DNA from: an uncultured Fretibacterium sp.
Lineage (GTDB): Bacteria > Synergistota > Synergistia > Synergistales > Aminobacteriaceae
Length of the DNA: 6,591 bases
NCBI RefSeq assembly: GCF_938040765.1
Contig: NZ_CALIAA010000126.1
Span: 1 to 6,591 of the forward strand
Reading direction: 5' to 3'
The notes under the pieces are model-generated. The model saw nothing but the letters and a program-made list of their open reading frames with translations. It was not told where the DNA came from and searched no databases. Of the stretch, positions 1 to 5,439 are shown piece by piece. Both the position numbers and the translations under genes were made by a program. Each line of letters opens with the position of its first letter. The first letter of the stretch is position 1.

Positions 1-30
1 TAAAATATCCGGGGACTGTTGCCCCCTTGG

Positions 31-35
31 GGAGG
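31..35 (+). promoter_or_regulatory. Ribosome-binding site of nadE
   Basis: GGAGG lies 8 bases before a TTG codon at 44. This spacing is ideal and decides the unusual TTG start of nadE. The motif sits inside the near-palindrome GCCCCCTTGGGGAGGGC (21-37), so it could be partly masked in the mRNA. No clear promoter is visible in the 30 bases before it. Confidence 0.75.
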
Positions 36-43
36 GCTGAGGT

Positions 44-781
44 TTGACGTACATTCGCGACGCCGCCGGGGTGGCCGGATTTATCGAGAGATGGCTGAGG
101 GAGCGGGTGGCCGAGGCCGGTGCGGTGGGGATCGCCGTCGGACTGTCCGGCGGCATCGACTCCGCGGTCGTTGCGGCGTTGGCCCGGCGCGCGTTTGGAC
201 AAGACATGGCGGCGCTCGTCATGCCCTGCCACAGCGATCCGTCGGATGAAGCGGACGCCCGGCTGGTCGCGGACGCGCTGGACATTCCCTGCGAAAGGGT
301 GGACCTTACCGCGGCTTACGACGCCCTTGCCTCGGAGCTGAGGAAAATCGGCGTACTCCAGGGGCCGGCGCTCTCCAACCTCAAGGCCCGCCTGCGGATG
401 GCGTCCCTTTATGCCGTCGCCCAAGCCCGTTCTCTGCTCGTCTGCGGAACGAGCAACAGGGCGGAGATCGCGACGGGCTATTTCACGAAGTTCGGGGACT
501 CCGCCGCGGACCTTCTGCCCCTCGCGGACCTTCTGAAGGGAGAGGTGCGGGCCGTGGCGGCCCATCTCGGGGTGCCGGAGCGCATCATCCGGAAGGCGCC
601 GACCGCCGGCTTCTGGGCGGGACAGACGGACGAGGGGGAGATGGGGTTAACCTACGACGAACTGGACCGTTATCTGGCGACCGGCGACGCGGAGCCCGAG
701 GTCAGGGAGCGTATCGAGGCGAGGCGGCGAAACAGCGAACACAAACGCCGTCCCGTTCCGATCTGTGTGCCTGAGGTCTAG
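44..781 (+). CDS. nadE: NAD synthetase, ammonia-dependent type (NadE)
   Basis: NAD+ synthetase catalyses the last step of NAD biosynthesis in the cytoplasm, ATP-dependent amidation of nicotinic acid adenine dinucleotide. The 245-residue product matches the single-domain, ammonia-using form; there is no N-terminal glutaminase (nitrilase) domain. Visible motifs are the ATP-pyrophosphatase loop SGGIDS (residues 35-40), MPCHSDP (60-66), GTSNRAE (135-141), GYFTKFGD (145-152), Lys165 in the LLKGEVR stretch, and APTAGFWAGQTDEGE (185-199) near the C-terminus. The protein ends with the usual basic NSEHKRRP tail, so it is complete. The start is TTG at 44, chosen because GGAGG lies 8 bases upstream and the N-terminus fits the family. 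In the motif usually written GDGG-D this protein has GDSAAD (151-156), a mild deviation. It is separated from yebC by 103 bases and may belong to a different transcript. Confidence 0.95.
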   Translation: MTYIRDAAGVAGFIERWLRERVAEAGAVGIAVGLSGGIDSAVVAALARRAFGQDMAALVMPCHSDPSDEADARLVADALDIPCERVDLTAAYDALASELRKIGVLQGPALSNLKARLRMASLYAVAQARSLLVCGTSNRAEIATGYFTKFGDSAADLLPLADLLKGEVRAVAAHLGVPERIIRKAPTAGFWAGQTDEGEMGLTYDELDRYLATGDAEPEVRERIEARRRNSEHKRRPVPICVPEV

Positions 782-786
782 GGGCG

Positions 787-805
787 GGCGCGGACGTTCC
801 GCGTC
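787..805 (+). other. GC-rich hairpin after nadE (weak terminator candidate)
   Basis: CGCGGA (789-794) and TCCGCG (798-803) form a perfect 6-bp stem around the triplet CGT. It extends by a G-U pair (788/804) and a G-C pair (787/805) to 8 bp. A run of five T occurs at 817-821, but 11 bases separate it from the stem, so this is not a textbook intrinsic terminator. It could reduce read-through from nadE or simply be a structured spacer. The stem is directly seen; its role is inference. Confidence 0.35.
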
Positions 806-830
806 GTGAGGGTGGATTTTTGTCTAAAAC

Positions 831-859
831 AGGCGCCGTGTGTTTCGCAGTCGGCGCTT
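831..859 (+). other. Hairpin in the yebC leader
   Basis: AGGCGCCG (831-838) pairs with CGGCGCTT (852-859), giving seven Watson-Crick pairs and one G-U pair around a 13-base loop. It ends 13 bases before the yebC Shine-Dalgarno. No T-run follows directly, so it is not a terminator by the usual rule. It could stabilise the 5' end of the yebC-ruv transcript or influence translation of yebC. Function is unproven. Confidence 0.35.
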
Positions 860-872
860 CATTCATGTTTAT

Positions 873-880
873 GAGGTGAT
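873..880 (+). promoter_or_regulatory. Strong ribosome-binding site of yebC
   Basis: GAGGTGAT is an 8-base exact complement of the 16S rRNA anti-Shine-Dalgarno tail. Its GAGG core ends 8 bases before TTG at 885. This fixes the start of yebC at that TTG and argues against the upstream in-frame GTG at 840. Confidence 0.85.
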
Positions 881-884
881 TTTT

Positions 885-1637
885 TTGTCGGGACACTCCA
901 AATGGGCTAACATCAAACATCGCAAGGCCGCTCAGGATGCGAAGCGGGGCAATCTCTTCCAGAAACTTGTGCGTGCCATCATCATCGCGGCCAAGGAGGG
1001 CGGCGGAGATCCGGCGATGAACATGCGCCTGAAGACGGCGATCGAGAGGGCCAAGGCCGTCAGCGTCCCCATGGACAACATCATTCGGGGCATCAAGCGG
1101 GGGACGGGCGAGATCGAGGGGGCCTCGTACGAGGAGCTGACCTACGAGGCGTATGGCCCGAACGGCATTGCGGTGCTGGTCGAGGTGCTTACAGACAACC
1201 GGAACCGCACGACGCCGGAGATCCGCGCCCTTCTGACGCGCAACGGCGGGCAGATGGGGGAGTCCGGGAGCGTATCCTGGATGTTCGAGCGCAAGGGGGT
1301 TCTCGAGGTCAAGGGCAAGGGGCTGGACGAGGATGCCCTGATGTCCTGCGGACTCGAGGCCGGAATGACGGATATGGAGTCCTCCGACGAGGGGTATACG
1401 CTTTATTGCGAGCCGGGGGACCTGGGCACCCTTCAGGAGGCTCTGGAGAAGGCGAAGTACGCGGTGGAGAGCGCCGAGACCCCCATGGTTCCCAAAACGC
1501 CCGTCGAGATATCGGACGTTGAGGCGGCGCGGAAGATCATGCGCCTGATCGAGGTTCTCGAGGAGCACGACGACACTCAGAACGTCTATTCCAACTTCGA
1601 TCTTTCCGACGAGGCTGCCGCCGGGCTCGAGGAGTGA
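885..1637 (+). CDS. yebC: YebC/PmpR/TACO1-family protein
   Basis: The product is a 250-residue cytoplasmic protein of the YebC family. Members were first described as DNA-binding regulators, such as PmpR, and more recently as ribosome-associated factors that help translation through proline-rich stretches, like mitochondrial TACO1. The N-terminus reads (M)SGHSKWANIKHRKAAQDAKRG, the family hallmark. It is followed by VSVPMDNIIRGIKRGTG, by YEAYGPNGIAVLVEVLTDNRNRT and by NGGQMGESGSVSWMFERKG, all typical. The start is TTG at 885, preceded by an exact GAGGTGAT; an open frame reaches back to GTG at 840 but adds 15 residues foreign to the family. A run of seven T (880-886) covers the start codon. 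The stop overlaps the ruvC start. Neighbouring yebC with ruvC is common across bacteria. Family assignment is secure; the molecular role here is inferred. Confidence 0.95.
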   Translation: MSGHSKWANIKHRKAAQDAKRGNLFQKLVRAIIIAAKEGGGDPAMNMRLKTAIERAKAVSVPMDNIIRGIKRGTGEIEGASYEELTYEAYGPNGIAVLVEVLTDNRNRTTPEIRALLTRNGGQMGESGSVSWMFERKGVLEVKGKGLDEDALMSCGLEAGMTDMESSDEGYTLYCEPGDLGTLQEALEKAKYAVESAETPMVPKTPVEISDVEAARKIMRLIEVLEEHDDTQNVYSNFDLSDEAAAGLEE

Positions 1638-2173
1638 TGGGCGGGGGGCGGCTGTGCCTGGGGATCGATCCAGGCCTTGCCCGGGTTGGCTACGGGGTCG
1701 TGGAGCGGCAGGGGAGCCGCTTGCGGGCCCTGACGTACGGGTGCGTCGAGACGAGCCCGAAGCTGCCCTTTACGCAGAGGCTCCTGCATATTTATGAGGC
1801 TTTGGGGGAGCAGCTCGAGCACTGCGCCCCCGATTTCATGTCCGTGGAGCGACTTTTTTTCGGGCGGAACATCACGACGGCGGAGTTCGTCTGGCAGGCC
1901 CGGGGGGTCGTGATGCTCCTGGCGGCCCGGAAGGGCCTTCCGGTCCTGGAGCCCAAGCCGAATCAGATAAAGTTGGCCGTGTGCGGGACCGGGGGGGCCG
2001 ATAAGACCCAGGTGCAGCGGATGGTTCAACGCCTTCTGGGGCTCGACGCCATACCCTCTCCTGACGATGCGGCGGATGCCCTGGCCGCGGCGCTGGCCGG
2101 GCTCGCCTACTACGACTCGGCCTTCAGGCCGGAGGCGGAGCGCGCGGCCGTGTCCGGCGGAGACCTGCCATGA
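1634..2173 (+). CDS. ruvC: Crossover junction endodeoxyribonuclease RuvC
   Basis: RuvC is the dimeric, metal-dependent nuclease that resolves Holliday junctions by paired nicks, acting with RuvAB in recombination and repair. The 179-residue length is normal (family about 160-190). The four acidic catalytic residues can be placed: Asp12 in LGIDPG, Glu72 in SVERLFFGRN, and Asp145 and Asp148 in PDDAADALAAAL, corresponding to E. coli D7, E66, D138 and D141. The central AEFVWQARGVVMLLAA and EPKPNQIKLAVCGTG segments also fit. The start is GTG at 1634, overlapping the yebC stop as GTGA, or ATG at 1637, one codon later. Both lie too close to the GAGGAG at 1629-1634 for a normal ribosome-binding site, so translation is probably coupled to yebC. 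A seven-T run (1854-1860) encodes part of LFF right after Glu72. Confidence 0.95.
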   Translation: MMGGGRLCLGIDPGLARVGYGVVERQGSRLRALTYGCVETSPKLPFTQRLLHIYEALGEQLEHCAPDFMSVERLFFGRNITTAEFVWQARGVVMLLAARKGLPVLEPKPNQIKLAVCGTGGADKTQVQRMVQRLLGLDAIPSPDDAADALAAALAGLAYYDSAFRPEAERAAVSGGDLP

Positions 2174-2790
2174 TCCGCTGCCTGACGGGGGAGGTCCTGA
2201 ACGTCGTGGAGAACGCCGTGCTGTTGGATGTCCACGGCATGGGGTTCGACGTGTTGTGTTCCCGGGGCGCCTTGGCGCTCTGTCGTGCGGGGGAGCGGGT
2301 GCGCCTGACGGTCTTCATGCAGGTGTCGGAGGCCGGGGCCTCGCTCTTCGGGTTCGCCGACGAGCGGGAGCGGGAGCTCTTCCTCAAAATCACGACGATC
2401 AAGGGGATCGGCGGCCGAACGGGAATGGCGATTCTGTCCGTTTTCTCCGTGGACGATATCCTTCGGGCCGTGTCCCTGGCCGACGTCGCCGCCTTTACGC
2501 GGGTCCCCGGCGTGGGACGCAAGACGGCAGAGCGGCTGTGTTTCGAGCTTCGGAACCTTCTCCCCGAGGCATTGGCGGACTCCATCCCGACGGCCGGTGC
2601 GGGCCTTGCCGCGCCGTCGCGGACGGCGGATACGGTGGGGGAGGCCCTGCGCTCCCTCGGATTCGTACAGACGGATATCGGTCCGGTCCTGTCCGCTATC
2701 CGGGCCGCACGTGGCGAGGAATTTGAACGCATGGACGAGGAGTCCCTTCTGAAGGCCGCTTTGAAGGAACTCCAGCAAGGGCTCCGTTAG
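2170..2790 (+). CDS. ruvA: Holliday junction branch migration protein RuvA
   Basis: RuvA tetramers bind the four-way junction and load the RuvB motor. The 206-residue product starts MIRCLTGEVL, the usual OB-fold domain I. It has two helix-hairpin-helix segments, around KGIGGRTGMAILS (78-90) and RVPGVGRKTAERL (111-123), and a C-terminal RuvB-binding domain III (about 155-206) after an Ala/Pro/Thr-rich linker. In the acidic-pin loop the sequence is VSEAGASLFGF (52-62). Compared with E. coli VREDAQLLYGF, the first acidic residue is kept (Glu54) but the second, Asp56 in E. coli, is Ala55. The first hairpin also has GGRT where GPKT or GPKL is usual. The start ATG overlaps the ruvC stop as ATGA, indicating translational coupling. 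ruvB follows 30 bases downstream. Confidence 0.95.
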   Translation: MIRCLTGEVLNVVENAVLLDVHGMGFDVLCSRGALALCRAGERVRLTVFMQVSEAGASLFGFADERERELFLKITTIKGIGGRTGMAILSVFSVDDILRAVSLADVAAFTRVPGVGRKTAERLCFELRNLLPEALADSIPTAGAGLAAPSRTADTVGEALRSLGFVQTDIGPVLSAIRAARGEEFERMDEESLLKAALKELQQGLR

Positions 2791-2804
2791 GGAAGCCGGC
2801 ACGC

Positions 2805-2809
2805 GGAGG
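2805..2809 (+). promoter_or_regulatory. Ribosome-binding site of ruvB
   Basis: GGAGG lies 11 bases before ATG at 2821, in the 30-base ruvA-ruvB gap. The spacing is slightly long but usable. It gives ruvB independent initiation, unlike ruvC and ruvA, which begin in overlaps. Confidence 0.65.
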
Positions 2810-2820
2810 GACCCGGTACG

Positions 2821-3867
2821 ATGCAGGACGATCGGTACGAAAACGAGCCCCGTTTTTTCTCGGCTCCCCGTTCTCAGGAGGACGTGACCGTCAGGCCCCG
2901 TTCCCTCGACGATTTTATCGGTCAGGAGCGGGTGCGCGAGAAGCTGAGGATCTATATGGAGGCGGCCCGCGGGCGCGGAGAACCCCTGGACCATATCCTC
3001 TTCTACGGACCTCCGGGGTTGGGTAAGACGACGCTGGCGGGCATCATCGCCCAGGAGATGGGAGGCCAGCTGCGCACGACGACGGGGCCCGCGCTTGAGC
3101 GCGCCGGGGACCTCGCGGCCATCGTCTCGAACGTGGAGCCGGGCGACGTGCTGTTCATCGACGAGATCCACCGTATGCCGGCCCAGGTCGAGGAGATCCT
3201 CTACCCTGCGATGGAGGACTTCGCCCTGCACATCGTGGTGGGCAAGGGGCCCCTGGCGAAGACGATCGGGCTCTCCCTGCCGCGCTTTACGCTCTGCGGG
3301 GCGACGACCCGGCTGGGGCTCCTGACCTCGCCTCTGCGCGCCCGCTTCGGAATCGTCGAGCAGCTCGCCCTGTATACGGAGGAGGAGCTGACCCGCATTG
3401 TCCTCAGGGCCGGCGGAGTCATGGAAATTCAGATTCTCGTCGAGGCGGCGCGGGAGATTGCCCGGCGCGCGCGCGGCACGCCCCGTGTGGCCCTGAGGCT
3501 CCTGCGCCGTGTTCGGGATGTCGCTGCGGTTCGAGGGAGGGGGAGCATCGACGCGGAGGTCGCCGCCCGCGCCATGGATATGCTCGATGTCGACGCCGAG
3601 GGGCTGGACGAGGGGGACCGGCGCATCCTGCGGACGATCGTCGACCTGTTTGACGGCGGCCCCGTCGGCCTCGGGACGATGGCGGCGGCACTGAACGAGG
3701 ATATGCAGACGATCGAGGACATCTACGAACCTTACCTGATCCAGAAGGGCTTTCTGGAGCGGACCCCGCGTGGGCGTCGGGCGACGGGCAGTGCCTATGC
3801 CTATCTCGGGAAGTCGGCCCCGACAGGGCGGGAGGGGTTTCTTTTGCCCTTTGACGGGGAGGCGTAG
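2821..3867 (+). CDS. ruvB: Holliday junction branch migration ATPase RuvB
   Basis: RuvB is the AAA+ hexameric motor that drives branch migration with RuvA. The 348-residue product has the full family layout: an N-terminal RPRSLDDFIGQ segment (25-35), Walker A GPPGLGKT (63-70), Walker B LFIDE (111-115) in FIDEIHR, sensor 1 GATTR (160-164), the arginine-finger region SPLRARFG (170-177), sensor 2 GTPR (219-222), and the C-terminal winged-helix segment with TIEDIYEPYLIQKGFLERT and RTPRGR. All nucleotide-handling residues appear intact. Several usually constant positions differ: RVALRLLRRVRD where RIANRLLRRVRD is normal (Leu225 for Asn), and GGPVGLGTMAAAL where GGPVGLDTLAAAL is normal. These look like lineage drift, since the frame is intact. 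The start is ATG at 2821 with GGAGG 11 bases upstream. The last bases of the gene supply a Shine-Dalgarno for the next gene. Confidence 0.96.
   Translation: MQDDRYENEPRFFSAPRSQEDVTVRPRSLDDFIGQERVREKLRIYMEAARGRGEPLDHILFYGPPGLGKTTLAGIIAQEMGGQLRTTTGPALERAGDLAAIVSNVEPGDVLFIDEIHRMPAQVEEILYPAMEDFALHIVVGKGPLAKTIGLSLPRFTLCGATTRLGLLTSPLRARFGIVEQLALYTEEELTRIVLRAGGVMEIQILVEAAREIARRARGTPRVALRLLRRVRDVAAVRGRGSIDAEVAARAMDMLDVDAEGLDEGDRRILRTIVDLFDGGPVGLGTMAAALNEDMQTIEDIYEPYLIQKGFLERTPRGRRATGSAYAYLGKSAPTGREGFLLPFDGEA
3856..3862 (+). promoter_or_regulatory. Shine-Dalgarno for alternative upstream start at 3871
   Basis: GGGGAGG inside the last codons of ruvB lies 8 bases before ATG at 3871, an in-frame upstream start for the SpoIID-like gene. 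It competes with a second equally good site at 3899-3904, so the initiation point cannot be settled by ribosome-binding sequence alone. Confidence 0.5.
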
Positions 3868-3898
3868 GACATGCCGTCCTCGATAATGTATTCTTGCC

Positions 3899-3904
3899 GG
3901 GAGG
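3899..3904 (+). promoter_or_regulatory. Ribosome-binding site of the SpoIID-like gene (TTG 3913)
   Basis: GGGAGG lies 8 bases before TTG at 3913. Starting there gives a compact, positively charged signal-peptide n-region. Two TTG starts with the same arrangement (nadE at 44, yebC at 885) occur in this window, which supports its use. Confidence 0.6.
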
Positions 3905-3912
3905 TATCCGAG

Positions 3913-5439
3913 TTGCTTTTCGAGAGGGGAATTTTACGGAAGTTCTTGATGATGCTCTTGGCCGCAGCGGGACTTCTGATCTGTTCCGTACGGTCCGAGG
4001 CCCGCGATGCCTATGTGCGCCTGGCTGCGGGAGGGACGTTTGTCGTCGAGGGGGAACATGGGCTCAGCCTGCTGGCTGGAGGCAACCAGGAGCGGGAACT
4101 CGGCAGATCGGCCACCATAGCCCTCCGGGGTGGGAAGGCAGTGGTGGGAAAACACGCTTTTCCGCTTCCTGTCCGTATCTTCAGTTCGGGGCTCCTGCGC
4201 TTCAACAGGCGGAGCTACCGCGGGGATTTCCTCCTGACGCGGAACGGATTGCTGAACGTACTGGATCTGGAGGATTATCTCCGTGGGGTGCTCCCCGCCG
4301 AGGTCGGCGCGAAATGGCCCCAGGAGGCCCTTCGGGTTCAGGCCATCATCTCCCGCACCTATCTCCTGAGGCAGAGCCTGAATCGCTCGGCCCGGGGCTT
4401 TGACGTCACGGACTCGGTGTCCGATCAGGTCTATCGTGGGGCTGGGGTGGAGACCGCACGAACGAATCAGGCCGTGCAGAGCACCGCGGGCGAGGTTCTG
4501 ATTTACGGCAAGGATCTCGCCTTCACGCCTTTTCACTCGGACAGCGGGGGCCACACGGCGAACAACGCCGACGTTTGGGGCAAGGTCCTGCCCTATCTGG
4601 GAGGGGTTCCGGAGCCCCGGGCTTACCGGTCTCCGAACACATCCTGGGCGGTCAGGATTTCTCGCACTACGGTCGAATCCGCGCTGACGAAGATCGGTGG
4701 GAGCGTTGGCACGGTGTCCGAGATCCGGATCGCCGGGACCGACAAGGGAGGCCGGTCGACGGCGCTGACCTTCATCGGTCCCAGAGGGAGCAAGACGGTC
4801 AAGTCCAGTCTTTTTCGCATGGCCATAGGACCCAATATCCTGAAAAGCACCATGTTGACGGCGGGCTCCGGGCCCGTATCGGGTTCGGCTCCACAGCAGC
4901 CGGCGCCCTCCGCTCCGCCGGCCGACAGCGCAGCCATGCCCGAGATCAAGGAATCCGATTGGGTTCCCGATGCGTCCGGCTCCACGGACGGCGGTCTGCC
5001 CCGCGCTCCGGTGCCGACCTCGAACGAGCCCCTGTCTCCCGCGCAGGAGGAACGCCTGACGAGGATGACCGCGGACGGCGTCTTTACGACGGCGGAGCTG
5101 ATCGACATGCTGACGAACCCCGACAAGAAAAAGGGGTATCTCTATATTGGCTTTCAGAGGAGCGGGAAGAGGAAGCCCGCCTCGCAGCCGGCGGCGAAGC
5201 CTCCCCGTACGACGGTCGTTCCGCCTGCTCCTGTCCCGGCTCCCTCTTCTCCGCCTCCCATTCCCGGGGGAGCTGCCATCACGAAGGAGGGGGATGCCTT
5301 TATCTTCCGCGGAAGAGGATGGGGACATGGGGTCGGCCTCTCCCAGTGGGGGGCCTTGACCCTGGCCGGAGAGGGGTGGACCGCGGAACGCATCCTGGAG
5401 CACTATTATCCGGGGACCCACGTGAAGAGCTCCCGATGA
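3913..5439 (+). CDS. Exported SpoIID/LytB-domain protein with split domain
   Basis: The product is a SpoIID/LytB-family protein. SpoIID is a lytic transglycosylase cutting denuded glycan strands during sporulation; LytB is an amidase enhancer. Here a general envelope peptidoglycan role is likely. From TTG 3913 it has 508 residues: a basic n-region (RGILRKF), a hydrophobic core (LMMLLAAAGLLIC) and a probable signal-peptidase site after SEA (residue 30). The SpoIID core follows, with LDLEDYLRGVLPAEV containing the likely catalytic Glu130, then WPQEALRVQAIISRTYLL and HSDSGGHTANNADVW. After LKSTML come about 145 residues of Pro/Ala/Ser-rich linker, and only then the domain's closing motif GRGWGHGVGLSQWGA and HYYPGT. 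An alternative ATG at 3871 adds 14 residues and also has a good Shine-Dalgarno, but gives a long acidic n-region. The Cys in LLIC is not a proper lipobox. The stop overlaps queA (ATGA). Confidence 0.88.
   Translation: MLFERGILRKFLMMLLAAAGLLICSVRSEARDAYVRLAAGGTFVVEGEHGLSLLAGGNQERELGRSATIALRGGKAVVGKHAFPLPVRIFSSGLLRFNRRSYRGDFLLTRNGLLNVLDLEDYLRGVLPAEVGAKWPQEALRVQAIISRTYLLRQSLNRSARGFDVTDSVSDQVYRGAGVETARTNQAVQSTAGEVLIYGKDLAFTPFHSDSGGHTANNADVWGKVLPYLGGVPEPRAYRSPNTSWAVRISRTTVESALTKIGGSVGTVSEIRIAGTDKGGRSTALTFIGPRGSKTVKSSLFRMAIGPNILKSTMLTAGSGPVSGSAPQQPAPSAPPADSAAMPEIKESDWVPDASGSTDGGLPRAPVPTSNEPLSPAQEERLTRMTADGVFTTAELIDMLTNPDKKKGYLYIGFQRSGKRKPASQPAAKPPRTTVVPPAPVPAPSSPPPIPGGAAITKEGDAFIFRGRGWGHGVGLSQWGALTLAGEGWTAERILEHYYPGTHVKSSR
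4858..5283 (+). other. Low-complexity insert inside the SpoIID domain
   Basis: This coding segment (about 142 residues) is rich in Pro, Ala, Ser, Thr and Gly, for example SAPQQPAPSAPPADSAA and VVPPAPVPAPSSPPPIPGG. It separates the body of the SpoIID domain from its C-terminal GRGWGHG motif. In the middle (5032-5160) is a less biased stretch, LSPAQEERLTRMTADGVF, then TTAELIDML and KKKGYLYIGFQ, which may fold as a small helical unit between two flexible arms. I do not recognise it as a known domain. Confidence 0.7.

Noticed and set aside
787..821. Intrinsic terminator after nadE
   Set aside because: The stem is good but the T-run begins 11 bases after it rather than immediately, so I kept it only as a low-confidence hairpin.
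820..873. Sigma-70 promoter for yebC using TTGTCT (820-825)
   Set aside because: No reasonable -10 element lies 16-18 bases downstream (843-848 reads TTTCGC). The remaining AT-rich hexamers have no partner at acceptable spacing.
840..884. Upstream GTG start adding 15 residues to YebC
   Set aside because: The added residues are foreign to the family, whose proteins begin MSGHSKWAN. An exact Shine-Dalgarno sits just before TTG 885, and the extension overlaps the leader hairpin.
3961..3996. Lipoprotein signal (LLIC) in the SpoIID-like protein
   Set aside because: A lipobox needs Gly, Ala or Ser just before Cys; here it is Ile. A normal signal-peptidase site after SEA fits better.
3934..5421. 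Antisense open frame of about 495 codons opposite the SpoIID-like gene
   Set aside because: It is low-complexity, Arg/Gly/Pro-rich and has no recognisable motif. The + strand shows clear SpoIID motifs, so this is a codon-bias shadow. The long antisense frames opposite yebC (702-1568), ruvA (2110-3231) and queA (5406-6581) are rejected for the same reason.
4575..5435. Long open frame reading through the SpoIID-like gene into queA, suggesting a 656-residue fusion
   Set aside because: The first 287 codons are an out-of-frame reading of the SpoIID-like gene, with Arg/Gly-rich composition and no family match. QueA homology begins just after 5436. The openness is a GC-rich artefact.
3871..5439. 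Evidence of sporulation from the SpoIID-type gene
   Set aside because: SpoIID/LytB domains are widespread in non-spore-formers and nothing else here is sporulation-related, so no sporulation claim is made.
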